Source: Purpureocillium takamizusanense
Lineage: Eukaryota; Ascomycota; Sordariomycetes; Hypocreales; Ophiocordycipitaceae
Length of the DNA stretch: 64,000 bases
Direction of reading: 5' to 3'
NCBI RefSeq assembly: GCF_022605165.1
Contig: NC_063072.1
Span: 2,108,001-2,172,000, forward strand
Shown here: in pieces, positions 1 through 11,767 of the stretch
How positions within the stretch are numbered: the first letter of the stretch is position 1
How the letters are laid out: every line of letters starts with the position of its first letter
The notes under the pieces: model-generated
Databases searched by the model: none
What the model was told of the DNA's origin: nothing
What the model saw: only the letters and a program-made list of their open reading frames with translations
Program-made: the position numbers and the translations under genes

Positions 1-325
1 CCAGCAGAATGCCTGGCGTGATCACCAGCACTCGCGGCGCGTCGCGGAGCTCATCACGGCGACGTACAAGCCCAACGTGCAGCTCAAGTACACGGACGAG
101 CACGGCCGCAGCCTGGACCAGAAGGAAGCGTTCAAGCACCTGAGCCACCAGTTCCACGGCAAGGGCAGCGGCAAGGGCAAGACGGAGAAGAAGCTCAAGC
201 AGATTGACGACGAGAAGCGGCGCGAGGCTCAGAGCCTGTTTGACGCGAACCAGGGCAGCGCCATGAACGCCGCGACGGCACAGCAGCTGAAGAAGCGGAG
301 GGAGGCGGGTGTCCGACTTGGGTAA
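1..325 (+). CDS. snu66: SART1/Snu66 family U4/U6.U5 tri-snRNP protein, 3' end only
   Basis: This is the C-terminal ~107 residues of a gene that begins outside the window, read in frame from base 2 to a TAA at 323-325. The piece contains YTDEHGR, KEAFKHLSHQFHGKGSGKGK and KTEKKLKQ. This order, 'acidic DE-H-G, K-E-A-F, L-S-H-x-F-H-G-K-G-S-G-K, K-T-E-K', is the conserved end of the SART-1/Snu66 family. In that family the protein bridges U4/U6 and U5 snRNPs in the nucleus before spliceosome activation. The tail after the motif is short, lysine/arginine-rich and low in complexity, as in other fungal members. No intron is seen in the fragment. The gene is convergent with the Tag1-like gene to its right. 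The identification rests on the C-terminal signature alone, since the rest of the protein is not visible. Confidence 0.85.
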   Translation, partial: QQNAWRDHQHSRRVAELITATYKPNVQLKYTDEHGRSLDQKEAFKHLSHQFHGKGSGKGKTEKKLKQIDDEKRREAQSLFDANQGSAMNAATAQQLKKRREAGVRLG

Positions 326-1096
326 GACGATGAAGAAGACTCCGGGTCGCGGTGCCCCAAGGTGCGCTGCCTCGACCGGACCAACCCAGAACGGACATGA
401 TTAGCAGCCAACACAAGCTTCCTCCCCGCCCGCTCTTGCGGGTTCGGAACGAACAAGAGAGACAAAAACTACCGAAAGGTGCATGATACCCTTGATTTTC
501 TCTCTTCACCACTGCCATTCCGTTGGCCTCGTCTCTTTCGCTTGTTACTGACACGGCTCTGTGCTCTAACTAGACGCGCGACTGCGTAAGCCATGAATGA
601 ACACCCATGTACGGTGAGGGTTCTGTGTGTTTGCGTCCAAGCCATGATACCCTCACACACACACACAAGTACGCATGCACGTCGGTATCGCGCATGTCCT
701 CGTACACTTGTTGAGACCGCGGCGGCATAAAGTTATGCCGCCGGGCTCGTTTCCCGTAGTCTGCCTGATCTTTGTGTGTTGAAGCGTGTGGAGTGAGTCT
801 GCTGGGCCACTGTCGTGGCCATTTTCAGGCCATCTCGTGACAGGTCATTCATTGCTTTCACTGGTGAGACCTCCACCACCGAGGCGTCCCAAGTATCTTC
901 TCATCCTACGATGAGCACCAAGCCAAGTCTTGCGAAGAGTTGGTTGTACATCTTTACTTTGTAGTCTATAAAAAGATAACCGCGCGCGCGCGCGCGCATT
1001 TTGTTTCATTCGCTATCCCAAAAACCTTTCCTAGATGTGTATACCTGTGCCCCCCCAAAACGCCACACAAAGATGTCAAGAGACATCATCTATCGT
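326..1096. other. Convergent 3' intergenic region
   Basis: This lies between the stops of two convergent genes. It holds a short CA run near 651-667 and an alternating CG run near 981-997. I see no coding sequence with family resemblance; the short open frames here are not conserved-looking. Confidence 0.6.
981..997. repeat. Alternating CG dinucleotide run
   Basis: Seventeen bases of uninterrupted CG alternation, about 100 bp beyond the stop of the Tag1-like gene. Such runs can adopt Z-DNA and are mutable; no function is shown here. Confidence 0.9.
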
Positions 1097-3864
1097 TCAG
1101 AGCGAAACCCTCGCGCCAATCCCCTTCCCCTCGTATTTCACCTCCTGTATCCAGTTCCCCACCCTCAACGTGACGTCCGCCACGGCGTCCAGCTTGAGCG
1201 AGCCTCCGAGGGCATCCTTAAGCTTCTCGAAGCCAACGCTGCTCGTGGACCACGTGACGGGCAGCCGCGGCGTCTGCGACAACCCCGGCGGGGCGTCAAA
1301 GGGCTCGTCGTGGACTATCTGGCCCACCGGCTCAGTGTGGTTGTAAAAGGCCGTCGCGTTGATGCGCTCTATGTGGACCGTGTTGTGGCGCAGGGGCGAC
1401 GCGAGCGTGAAGGCCGCGGTCGATGATAAGATGTGGAACACGGCGTCGCGGATGAATCCATGGCTGTTGCCACCGCCGCCGTCGTCCCCTGGAAGCTTCA
1501 CGCGAGGGGTGTTGACCGTGATGTTGATCTTGGACAACGCCTCGCCGATGATGGGCATTGTCGGGATAGTACCGCGATGCGTTCTGATCTCCAGAGTAGT
1601 GTTCTTCCCAGAGAGGTATTCTGACAACAGTCGACGGCTCACTTCCTGCCCGTGACTGCCGCTAAAGGCCTTGGGGTCCCACGTCGCGCTGACGCCTATA
1701 TCTGCGTTGTCCCCAAGCTGGAAGTCAACATCCCTTGCAATCGCCTCTCCAATCATAAATCCGTGCTTCATAATATGAACGTTGATATAAGGTACTGTAG
1801 CCGTGTAAGGCGTAGGATTTGTCAAAGCAATCTTTGCTTGCAGATTTACACCTGATGTTGATGTGTTCATGATTCGTACGTCGCTGATGTGCGGATCAAG
1901 AGCCGAGACGGTGTCCCCGGGAATGTCTGCATACGCACTCATTAGCGAATCGACTCTCCGGCAGCATGTGGGACGTCCGTCAAGAAAACGCTTGGACGGA
2001 CCGGAGGGAAGTCGGCATGGCCTCCACATGCAGACATACAAGACTACCAAATCGAGGACGGACGTTTTACTGGGACTTTCCCTTGCGCAGGGACGCCTTT
2101 CAGAACCAGTTTCCCGAGCACCGTCGCTACTCTGACGTCAACAGACGATTTGACATCAAGGATGATATCTTCGTCGCCAAATAGGAGCTTCTGCATCAAA
2201 TCGCCGAAGATATCGCCGTCCGTGATATCGATAGGTGCGTCGGCGATGTGGGATGTGATGGTGATGATATCTTCGTCATTGCCGGAACCGGAGGCGATGC
2301 TCGAGTTTGCCTTTTGCCATTGGTCAAGGTTCAATTCGCCAAATTTCTGATCTTCATAGATGAGATCGCCGTTTGCTCTCAGACTGTCGACCTCGATGTT
2401 GATGTTCAGCTCGGCTGGGAGGCCCGCCAGGACCTGGACCGTGCCCGACACACGGGGCTTGCCGCTGGGGTCACTGGGGTCCGCAAAGGGGCTCGGCATC
2501 TTGAAGTCGACATCGGTGAGGGAGAAGTTGCGAATGAAATTACCGAAATTACGGCCCGGAAATTCGACCGGGACAGTGATGCTCTCCAGGAGCTCCCCGA
2601 CCCACTCAGGGAGATCAGATTGCTCCGACGCCTTCCCACGCACAAACACTCGAGCGTCTTCTCCATGCAGGTAGTGCTTCATGAAGTTGTCCAGTGGAGA
2701 GAGCTCCGTGTCAGGGCAGGCCCGTGTCAGGGTCTCGGGCAGCTCGCGAATGACGCCTTCGGCCTCGGCCGTGACGTCTGACTTTGGCCGAATATGGATG
2801 ATGCTCGTGACTGCAGACGCAACCTTGATGTTGGGCTCTGAAGGGTTGCAATTAGGGACGAGAACCTCAAAGGCCAGCGAAGGGACATCAAGGCCAATAG
2901 GATAGTCGTTGTGTGCGGTGATGGACACATTGGCACCGACGCCCATGCCACTCCCGTCGCCAAGAGGGACGTCGTGGAACACCAGGTTTTGAATCTTATA
3001 CTCGGGAATAGAAGGAATTTCCTTGGCTGCGAGAGCGTTAGCCGGAGAACAGATCAGGAGGGTTTTAAACTATCTAATTGTCTTCTGTCCAAAATACAAT
3101 GCTGCAAAGGTGCGATAGAGAGATTGACCTTCGAAAACCATTGTCTCCACCACGTCGTGTGTGCCCAGAGGCAAGAACCCGGACTTGAGGCTTAGCGACG
3201 CCGCCCCGTTGACCTTGAGTTGGTCAAGCTTGCCATCAAGCCACTCATTGACAATTTTGCGCATGAGTTCAGCATCACCAGGCGTGACATCGGCCACGAA
3301 ATCCAGTTCGTTGTTGTGGCCGTCCACGAGATCCAGGGAGAGAGGCGGCACAATGGCTGAGCCGAGGAGAGCGTTGTCGTAGTTGGGGAGGCGCACATAG
3401 AGCCTCGTTTCCTCCGTGCCAAGATGCCTCATGATTCCCGTGGCGAGCCTGCCTATCCGGCGGGCATTGTCGTCGGTGACGCGCGCCCCATCCAGACGGA
3501 AGTTGGCTTGAATGCGGGCCCGCACGCCGTCGGCCGTCAGAGACTCGAGCGACAAGCTCGTGGGCTCTAGGACCGCAGCGGTTTCTGCGTATTGCTTTAC
3601 GGCAGGCGGAACGATAAATCCAAGAACGATGATGACGATGACAGATGCTGCTAGGACCAGGATGGCGATGAGGGACGGCCACCTCCACTTGCGCTTGGTG
3701 CTGTGGTGCGCCTTGGTTGCGCTTGACGACGAGTTGCGGCGCTGGTCGTTGCTGTCGCCATCGTGCTCTGGTTCATGGTGGTTGGAGAGGAGAGGCGAGG
3801 ACTCGTTCGGGGCTTGGTCGTCGTGCTCCCGCGCGAGGAGCGGCGATCGTTCAGTGTCAGACAT
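1097..3864 (-). CDS. TAG1: Tag1-like vacuolar membrane protein (DUF3712 repeats)
   Basis: The best-fitting model has three exons: 3129-3864, 2064-3026 and 1097-1926, giving 842 aa; both donors are GTC-type and could shift slightly. The N-terminus (about 60 aa) is hydrophilic and carries two S-P-L-L motifs, which resemble acidic-dileucine vacuolar sorting signals. One hydrophobic segment follows at about residues 63-87 (WPSLIAILVLAAS...), then a long lumenal region of LEA-like/DUF3712 repeats (for example NPTPYTATVPYINVH). This is the layout of yeast Tag1, a vacuolar protein with one membrane span that helps end autophagy during long starvation. Many fungal databases label this family 'pre-rRNA processing protein', which the topology does not support. 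The gene is divergent from ornithine carbamoyltransferase. The family call is firm; the autophagy role is by homology only. Confidence 0.8.
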
Positions 3865-4672
3865 CGTGGCGTCGTGCGGGCGTTGCCGGGTGCCAGCTCG
3901 AGCCGACTCACGACCCCGGCGTCGTCAACGAAGGGCGGTAGCAGGACGAAGCAGCGAGCAGAGTTGAGGAAAGACCAGGTCGTCTTCGAACGGGGTTAGA
4001 TGGCGGAAGTATGGCGAAGGTTGGAGCGATGAAGCGGCGAGGATGACGACGACGATGCAGGTGTAAGAGGCGCCCGCAAAGGTCACGCTCCTAATGCCGC
4101 CCGAGACCCCAGCCGCTGGGCCGCTCGCTGATTCAGTGTCCCATCATCAGGCATGGTCGCCGTCGCTGGTTGGTTGACACGCGCATGGAAAGCTAGTCCT
4201 GAAAAAGACTAGCGCAGACAGCTTCGCCAGAACCCCAACATCGCTCCGATTGTCCACAGTGTGGGGTTTTGGGGGTTCAACGGGATGAAAACCTGGAAGG
4301 CAGCTCCAGTGGTAGGGGTACTGCTGCACAGCTCCCGTTTAGTGACCGCTTCAGTGGGCCTCGGGGCCTTTGCAGCCACTGATTGCGCTGGAGTGCCTGC
4401 CGTGCAACACCATTATTCAGTGGAGGCCGGGGTCGCGTGGCCCGTGTCGGAGCGTGGGCCGACAAAGGCCGTCTGACTCCCTCCAGCACAAGTGCCGGAC
4501 TCGGGGGTTCCTCACTCTTGAAAAGACCATTCTGTTCCGAGCTGCTCCTCAGCCTCCTCCTCGGCCATTGAATCTCATAAATTCACTATAAGCCTGATTT
4601 AGGGCTTTCCATTGAGTCTATACACAGCTTCATCTCCGGGTCAGAGAGCTGGCAGCGGCACCCGTGTCCATC
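3865..4672. other. Divergent promoter region, Tag1-like / ornithine carbamoyltransferase
   Basis: About 0.8 kb between two divergent start codons. It contains two 6-of-7 matches to the CPC1/GCN4 heptamer (4474-4480 and 4613-4619), listed separately. Nothing coding is recognised. Confidence 0.6.
4613..4619 (+). promoter_or_regulatory. Near-match CPC1/GCN4 site (TGAGTCT) upstream of argB
   Basis: Six of seven bases match TGASTCA, 54 bp upstream of the ornithine carbamoyltransferase ATG. A second near-match, TGACTCC, lies at 4474-4480. In fungi arginine genes are usually under cross-pathway control, which makes this plausible, but single near-matches are common by chance. Confidence 0.35.
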
Positions 4673-5844
4673 ATGGTGCCCACGGCCTTTCGTGTCGCGC
4701 GAGGCGCCGCGAATGCCTTCCAAAAGCGCAGCTATTCATCGCAGACATTGGCCCCTAGGCATCTCATGTCCATCGGTGACCTGCAGCCGAGCGAATTCTC
4801 CAGCTTGGTGCGCAATGCGGCGGCGAGGAAACAGGCCGTCAAGGCCGGCCAGGCGCCGACATCGCTCACCACGTCGCTCACCGGCAAGACAGTTGCCATG
4901 ATGTTCAGCAAGCGCAGCACGCGAACCCGAGTCTCGACCGAGGCTGCCGTGACTATACTCGGCGGGCACCCCATGTTCTTGGGAAAAGACGACATTCAGC
5001 TTGGCGTGAGTAGACTCCGGCTTTTGAGATGTGAAATCCACGCGCTCACGATGCCGCACAGGTCAATGAGTCGCTATATGACACGTCTGTAGTCATCTCC
5101 TCAATGACCTCCTGCATGGTAGCTCGTGTCGGTCCTCATTCGGATGTCACGACCCTGGCCCAGCATTCCAGCGTGCCCGTCATCAACGCGCTTTCCGACG
5201 ATTTCCACCCGCTTCAGACAATTGCCGATTTCCTCACCATCCACGAGGCGTTCCCCTCGTCAAAGGGCTCCGATTCCGGCCTCGGCCTAAACGGCTTGAA
5301 GGCTGCGTGGGTCGGGGATTCAAATAATGTGCTTTTCGACCTTGCCATAGGATGCGTCAAGATGGGCGTGGACATTTCTGTCGCCTCTCCTAAAGGCTAC
5401 GGCATCCCAGATTCCATGAAGCAGCTCATCCTGTCTGCTGCCAAAGGTGTCTCATCGCCCGGCAAGCTACTGGAAACCACGGTACCAGAGGAAGCTATCA
5501 AGGATGCCGATGTACTGGTCACCGATACGTGGATCTCGATGGGCCAGGAGAGCGAGAAGAAGAAGCGTCTCGATGCCTTTGCCGGATACCAGATCACCAA
5601 CGACTTGGCTAAGCGGGGCGGCGCCAAGGAAGGATGGAAGTTCATGCACTGCCTTCCGCGGCACCCGGAGGAGGTTGCAGATGAGGTTTTCTACAGTCCG
5701 AGGTCACTGGTATTTCCTGAAGCAGAGAACCGGCTCTGGGCTGCAGTTTGTTAGTGTACCATCCCCGCCTGCCTGTGCTCCTGACTAACGATTGCTAAAC
5801 CAGCTGCTCTCGAGGGCTTTGTTGTGAACAAGGGACGGCTTTAG
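4673..5844 (+). CDS. argB: Ornithine carbamoyltransferase, mitochondrial
   Basis: Three exons, 4673-5005, 5062-5749 and 5804-5844, join in phase to 353 aa, the usual length of fungal enzymes. The enzyme makes citrulline from ornithine and carbamoyl phosphate in the mitochondrion (arginine pathway). The first ~25 residues are basic and lack acidic residues, as in a mitochondrial presequence. The carbamoyl-phosphate loop STRTR is at 82-86, a DFHPLQ-type motif follows in exon 2, and the ornithine-binding HCLPRH is at 307-312. The last intron starts GTTAGT, has GCTAAAC before its acceptor, and restores the expected C-terminus [11 protein letters not shown] chose the ATG at 4673 because it begins the presequence. 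The gene is convergent with ilv6, with only 177 bp between stops. All key residues are intact. Confidence 0.97.
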
Positions 5845-6021
5845 AGGAAGTAAGAAGATCATATCCTAGCAGCATGCAAGGGTCAAAAAAAGGAGAGTGG
5901 AGTGCAAAGATGATGGCATCAGCAATTAGTTCATTCAAGTTTTACATTTCAACTATCAAATCCGCTACTCGCCAGACGCCAACAGCCGAGGAAGCCCCAG
6001 TTGTGAACCATCTTGGGTGAC

Positions 6022-7022
6022 TTAACCAGGGGGCAGCTGGCTGATGTCGACAACCTCGTCAGCCTCCTTGACCAGAGGCTCCTCGCTGGGACCGTGCAGG
6101 GGCGATCGGGGCAGTGCCATCAAGCCAGTGCGAGCTGACTCAAGGATGCCGAAAGGAGCCACGAGCTTCAGGAAAGAGTCGATCCTTGACTGCTTGGCAG
6201 ATCTAGTGAATTGTTAGTCTTAGTCGCTATGTCCGTGAGCAGGCCGACTTACAGTTCCACGATGCAGCTGATGGTGCTGATATCCAGAACCTTGCCGCCG
6301 AACTGGTGGGTAAAATAGGTGATGGTCTTCAAGTGCTCGTGCTTGTGTCGCAGGGCTTCACTGGCAGCGAGCTTGCTAGGGTGGAAGTCCTGGGCGGTCT
6401 CCTCAAGGGACCGTGTCTGTCGCTCAATGCCTTCCGGAGACTCGGGCTCGCCAGCCGTCATCTCGCGGTGGTGAGCCAGAAGCTCCTCAAAATATTCGGG
6501 CCCGAGAATGTTGATCTTGGCAAGAAGCAGCTCGCGCTGGACCAGGGCGGCATTGCTGTAGTCCAAGACAGCCCAGACGGGGACGAGATCCTCGAGCTGC
6601 CGCCTGGCTTGCTCAACAACTCCATCCTGGCCCGTCAGGACAATCGTCATGCGTGACAGGTCCTCGACCTCAGTATTGCAAACGACGAGAGAGTCGATGT
6701 TGAAGCCGCGGGCGGCAAGAATTCCGGACAGACGGGACAGCACGCCAGGCTCGTTCTGGACGAGGCAGTTGAGGATGTGCCTCTTGGGAGGGGCCATGGA
6801 CGGCGTCGGCGTCTCATAGAGGATATTGGACACGGCCGCCTGGGCCGACCATGCGGGCGGCGCGTTGGTGACGGGCAAGGGCGCGGAGCGGTTTCGCAGG
6901 GCCTTGTAGGCAATGGCCGAGGTCGAGCTGCTGTTGGAGGAGTAGCGGACGGCGCCGAGGGTCGAGGTGCGCGAGGCAGCAAGCCGACGAAGCGGCGCGC
7001 TGCAGGACCGGAGCGAGGCCAT
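6022..7022 (-). CDS. ilv6: Acetolactate synthase regulatory (small) subunit, mitochondrial
   Basis: Two exons, 6253-7022 and 6022-6202, separated by a 50-nt intron (GTAAGT...CTAG), give 316 aa. The protein binds the catalytic acetolactate synthase subunit, activates it and makes it sensitive to valine in the branched-chain amino-acid pathway. The N-terminus (MASLRS..., rich in Arg/Ser/Ala) looks like a mitochondrial presequence. An ACT domain runs from about residue 81 to 155, with NEPGVLSRLSGILAARGFNI, and a second ACT-like half follows, including FGGKVLDIS. The second exon supplies SFLKLVAPFGILESARTG, the conserved end of the family. I chose the ATG at 7022; the upstream in-frame extension starts only with GTG. 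A perfect TGAGTCA lies 98 bp upstream. Confidence 0.96.
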
Positions 7023-8076
7023 CTTGCGATCAATCGAGGACACTTTCACCCTCTCTGATCAAACGAGATGCGTCGCGATGCCAGCTGATGGTGGCTCGGT
7101 GTCAATGGCTTGGAGGTCGTGAGTCAAATGGACGGCGGGCAGGGCGCCAAAAACTTGGTGGACCTGCTGGGGGGCTCCGAAATATCGGAGGCGGCCAAGT
7201 TTGTTGGCTGAGCACGGGCAAGAGCGCTCTCGGCCCGCACGACACAGAGGCGGACAGTGCCAAGTAGTAACGACTTCCCCGCTCACACGGCCCAATCTAT
7301 TCCATCTTCGTTACGCATGAATTCAGTACGCAATGGCTTGGACCCTCGGTGACCTCCTATGGTTCGCTATTCTCTGAAGCCTCAGAAGCAGGTTGCATAC
7401 ATCGGGCCTAGGAGCCGCCGAATCGTTGAATTTCTGAATGGCCCTTGGTCATGAACAACTTACGTGGGCTGGTCGTCGCTGTGTCCGCAGGTCCGTAATC
7501 GGACGAAGGGTTCCCTCCCCCAGGTTGGCTGCTGGTAGAGCATAGTGGCCACCACAACGCTGCTCGATTGGCTTGCACTACAAGCGAGATAACCACTCCT
7601 AGAAAGTCTGGAGGAATCATCTGATACTCCTGTATTTTTGCGTTGACGTCAAGAGGAAAGGGAGAAGGCCCTGGCCGGGCTCTCCTTTGGCCTCGAGGGT
7701 AAAGGACAGTGCCACATTTCAGCTTAGCACGGTAGCGTCTGTAGGTCACTCAAGCGTCAAAAGGTTCCTCTGTATTATTATTGGCTTTGGTGCCAGCCAT
7801 CGGTCGTGACTTCGTCCATACAACATCGAACACCCTGACGAACGCTCCCACGAAAAAGGAAACCCACGTACAGAACTTGGGTGCGAACACTTTGTGCGAC
7901 GCGCATCCGTCAACCATCGTTGAGCGATATCGGGCTTTGGCGCGCGTCCTTCGCCCACGTTTAGAACACTAGATGCACGCAATTGCCAGTGAACGACGGG
8001 GACGGCATACACACACAACACCCCGCTCTGCTCCGTGTCTTCGCCATGATCAAGCACGCCAAGACTGTGACCCAAG
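7023..8076. other. Divergent intergenic region, ilv6 / Pol iota-like
   Basis: About 1 kb between divergent start codons. It holds one perfect CPC1/GCN4 heptamer near ilv6. I see no conserved coding sequence; open frames here lack family resemblance. Confidence 0.55.
7120..7126. promoter_or_regulatory. CPC1/GCN4-type site TGAGTCA upstream of ilv6
   Basis: A perfect palindromic-type heptamer 98 bp upstream of the ilv6 ATG. ILV genes are established targets of general amino-acid control in fungi, and the position is typical. About eight such heptamers are expected by chance in 64 kb, so position rather than presence is the argument. Confidence 0.6.
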
Positions 8077-9923
8077 ATGAATGCGCACCCAAGAAAGCCG
8101 CCGAGACGTAGAGATCATCGCGTCATACTGCAGTTTGTGAGGCCTCCTACATGGGTTCAACCCTTCACTCTCAAGCTACAGGAGACATACTTACCCGTCG
8201 CGCCCGACTAGGACTATGACTGTTTCTACGCTCAAGTATTCGAGAACAGAAACCCGGCCTTGCGGTCTAAACCCCTTGGGGTCAAGCAGAAGAACATCCT
8301 GGCAACATGCAACTACAACGCGCGCAGTCTCGGGGTCCGCAAGCTCATGCTCATATCCGAGGCAAAACGCCTGTGCCCGAGCCTCGTTCTGGTAGATGGC
8401 GAGGACTTGACCCCATTTCGGGATACCAGCAAGACTCTGTTCAACTTCCTCCGCTCTCATTCCTGGAACGGAAAGGTCGAGCGACTCGGGTTTGATGAAG
8501 TATTCATGGGTAGGCCACTGCAGCCGCCCTAACCAGGAGTGCACGACTCGACTAGCTGACAAGACCAGACGTAACGGACATGGTTGACTACAATATTCTC
8601 TGCTTGAACCGTAACTCACTGGGCGATTCGTTCTTCCACCTGTCCGAGCAAGATCCAGAACGAGGCTTCCTGTGCGATCTCAACGCGATTGTCGGCTGCG
8701 TCGCCGGACCGGCCACTGCCCAGGCAGATCTCGACAACCATACCTATCTACGTCTACTTCTTGGGTCCCACCTGGCACACTACCTGAGAACGAAGCTCGA
8801 AACCGACTTTGGCTACACCTCAACGTGCGGCATCTCAACCAACAAGTTGCTAAGCAAACTTGTGGGCAGCTGCCACAAGCCTCAGAACCAGACCACCTTC
8901 TTGGCCTGGAGCGATGAGGGCGTGATGGCATTTATGGATGCACACAAGACGAGAAAAGTGCCAGGGCTCGGATTCAAGACAGCTATGCTACTGGAGTCAC
9001 ACGTTCTTGGCCAGGACGTCGACATCGACACTGACTCACACTCTTTCGACTCCCTTGTCACCGTTGGGCAGGTGCGTCAGCATCCGTCCATGTCACCAGC
9101 ATTCATTGAGACTCTTCTCAAGGGTCCTGGCTCAGAAAGGGGGGTGGGAACCAGAGTCTGGGGCCTGCTCCATGGAGTGGACGAGTCAGAGGTCAAGGAA
9201 GCGAGCGACATCCCTTCTCAAATTAGCATCGAAGACACGTACAAGGGCCTCGAGACCATCCCTCAAATCACAGAAGAGCTGCACAAGCTCTCATGCTCCC
9301 TGATACGAAGACTGCGGGTTGACCTGCTTACCGCTAACTCAAACGCCGATGTTCCCGGTTGCCGCAAATGGATCGCGCGGCCTAAGACGCTGCGACTCTC
9401 CATCAGGTCGTGGCCGACACGCCAAGTGCCACATTCCACTCAAGCTATGAATTTCAGCAGAGCATCTCGATCAGGCCCCATTTCGCCCTTTGTGTTCGAC
9501 CTCGAGACCGACATAGATTGTCTTGCGCAGCGCCTCGTAGCGGAGACACTACTTCCACTTCTCCGACGTCTACAAACCGAACAAGGGCCAAACCATAAAT
9601 GGAATCTTCAACTATTGAATATTTGCGCAGCCAACATGGTTGCTGGAGCGGCGGATGACAAATTAGGGGTGGGGAGAGACATCGGCGACATGTTCAAGCA
9701 TCAGGACGAGATGTTACGCCCGTGGAAAGTAACGCAACCCGCCGATGAGCCGTCTCACAGTCAGGTCGAGGACGGCACGAAACAGGTGTCGTTCGACGAT
9801 GATGATTACGAAGGTGATGTAGCTTGGGACGGCGCGGCGCATCCTCAATGCCCGGCTTGTGGACACCCCATACCACACTTTGCGATGGCTGCTCACGCAA
9901 GGTTTCATGAGCTGGGGGGCTAA
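8077..9923 (+). CDS. Y-family translesion DNA polymerase, Pol iota type
   Basis: Three exons, 8077-8136, 8212-8509 and 8569-9923, join in phase to 570 aa. The catalytic metal-binding motifs are present: FDYDCFYAQV (D21, D23) and GFDEVFMDVTD (D115, E116). The palm and fingers carry NILATCNYNARSLGVRK and the thumb region CGISTNKLLSKLVGS; a little-finger region follows. The C-terminus has CPACG...H...H, a compact C2H2 element like the ubiquitin-binding zinc fingers (UBZ) of Y-family polymerases. Such enzymes copy past damaged template bases in the nucleus, recruited by ubiquitinated PCNA. The NILATCNY-VRKLMLISEA pattern fits fungal Pol iota better than Rad30/Pol eta, but I cannot exclude an eta-like assignment. 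The short first exon was chosen because it restores VILQF-DYD. The gene looks less GC-rich than its neighbours. Confidence 0.88.
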
Positions 9924-11767
9924 GGTTCTGGTCGACATCCGGAGATTCTCAACACTGATGTGTCGACCAATCTGAAAAACCTCCATTTCGAGCGTTGCTA
10001 CGACTTCTCACATGTAGGGGAGGCATACACCTTGACTTTGAAGCGAGACGCTATTTCACACGGATGGATAACCGCATGGTCAGCCATCCTGCTTTGGCCA
10101 ACGGTACAACCGTAATAGTCAAAGAAGCATGTGACGTTCGCAGCACACTGCACGCCGAGTAATTGGACGAGATCACACAACCTGAGGACGACGTATAGCT
10201 TGTTTCCCCGAAGCGGTGTGGCTAGGATCGAGCATTAACAATCTTTCCCCTCCTTAAATGCGATTTCCGGCGGAAATGGCACCAGAAGGGGGCTGGGCTC
10301 CGCGGCAACGATGAAATCACGCGCCAGTCGCAAACGTCTTGCTCGTCAGATCTGCTCCATAGAGGTGCGATGCTGTCGTCCCGCGTGTTACGTGGTGCCA
10401 TACACACATACACACAAGGATAGCTCCCGATTCGAGCGAAAACCTAGTGGTTTTGTTACTGAAACGCTGGTGGCCGGCGTCGGTCATCGGGTTCGTGCAT
10501 AGCTCAGCCCAGGGCGTCCAGAGATGTGCGTGATTCAGTGACCGTCTTTCGTCTAATCAACTTGGAAAGGAGCATTCTACTTCGTGTCGAGGCGGGTCTG
10601 CATTCAGCTAGACAATCACGGGATGTGATGCCGTTTGGTGCAACGTTTTCCGTTGTACCATTGAATCACCAGTGTGTGCGGAGGATGAGCCTTCTGTCGG
10701 CGGCTATCCGCAGGGCAACCATGTACCAGAACTTGCTGGGGCCAAGGTGCAGTGGATGCTCGAGAGGTGTCCCGGGAAGTGGGAACGACAGATTCCAGGT
10801 CATGTTCGTTTTGCCGAACAGAGAAGACGCGGGAGAAACAGATGGTCTTGTGCTTTTGTGGAAGAAAGTGAGACGCGCAACGAAGGAGGGAGGCATCACA
10901 TTCATGGGGAGGGAGGCAGCACAGCGGCGCACGAAGCAACAGAGCACACGGCCAGCAACTCGCTCGCTCCTGCCATTCATTGTTGGACGAGAGCTCAGCA
11001 GTAGCAGTAGCAGTAGCAGTAGCCGTAGCAGCAGGATAATCGCGGTGGAATCGCATGGAGTGGCAGGAGCAGCGAACGCAGCTGGGCTGCACCTTCCCTC
11101 CGTCAACTCGACTCTTCCCTTCCCTCCCCCCTCCGTCATCGCGAGCCAGCCAGGGCAGCCATACATCGTATCCGCCCGTCCGTCCGCCTTCCGAACTTCT
11201 TCCCTCGAGATTGAATAAGCGCAGCCAGCCTCAGGCCGCCCTTCGCGAACACACTTGGGCCCCAGGCGACTGAACAGCACCATCCCTCTGACAACGACCC
11301 GGCGCTGCCCGAGCAGCTGCCACCTGCCACCTGCCAGCCAGATGCCAGCCCCAACTGCCATGGCCTGTTCGCAAACGGTTCCCTCGCACCTGGCAGCTGT
11401 TCCAGTGACAGCTGTGCTGCGACTTTTCTTCTCCCACTGAGCTGAACTGAGCGGATGGAGCCAGTCTCGCTTCCGCCAGCTGCACAGGTTTGCCTCCTTA
11501 CCTCTTCACCTCCATCACCTGCCGTCTGTCTTCACCTTCACCCGCACACTACCCGCACACTCCACCACTATTTCCTTCTTTTGCCTCCTCATCAAGAGCG
11601 GGCTTCGTCTGGTCGAGACCTGCTATCCACGTTCGCGTGCACAGGTCTACATCCTGCATATCGAAACACTCTCTTCGAGCATCGGCCAGGGCCAGTGACC
11701 GGCGCTTGACCATAGCACTGTTCCTTTTCTCGCGATCCTCAACGAGACCCCATCAACAACTGCAACC
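9924..11767. other. Intergenic region and pyrimidine-rich leader of the DUF726 gene
   Basis: 1.8 kb between the Pol iota-like stop and the next start. It contains an AGCAGT-type repeat at 10995-11034 and strongly CT-rich stretches at about 11090-11130 and 11440-11620, typical of ascomycete promoters and 5' leaders. Open frames crossing the repeat on both strands look like by-products of high GC content. Confidence 0.55.
10995..11034. repeat. AGCAGT/AGC microsatellite
   Basis: About six imperfect copies of AGCAGT ending in AGC triplets, in the upstream region of the DUF726 gene. Confidence 0.8.

Noticed and set aside
8153..8170. GGGTTCAACCC as a possible tRNA T-arm
   Set aside because: It lies inside the first intron of the polymerase gene, and no matching acceptor, D or anticodon arms flank it.
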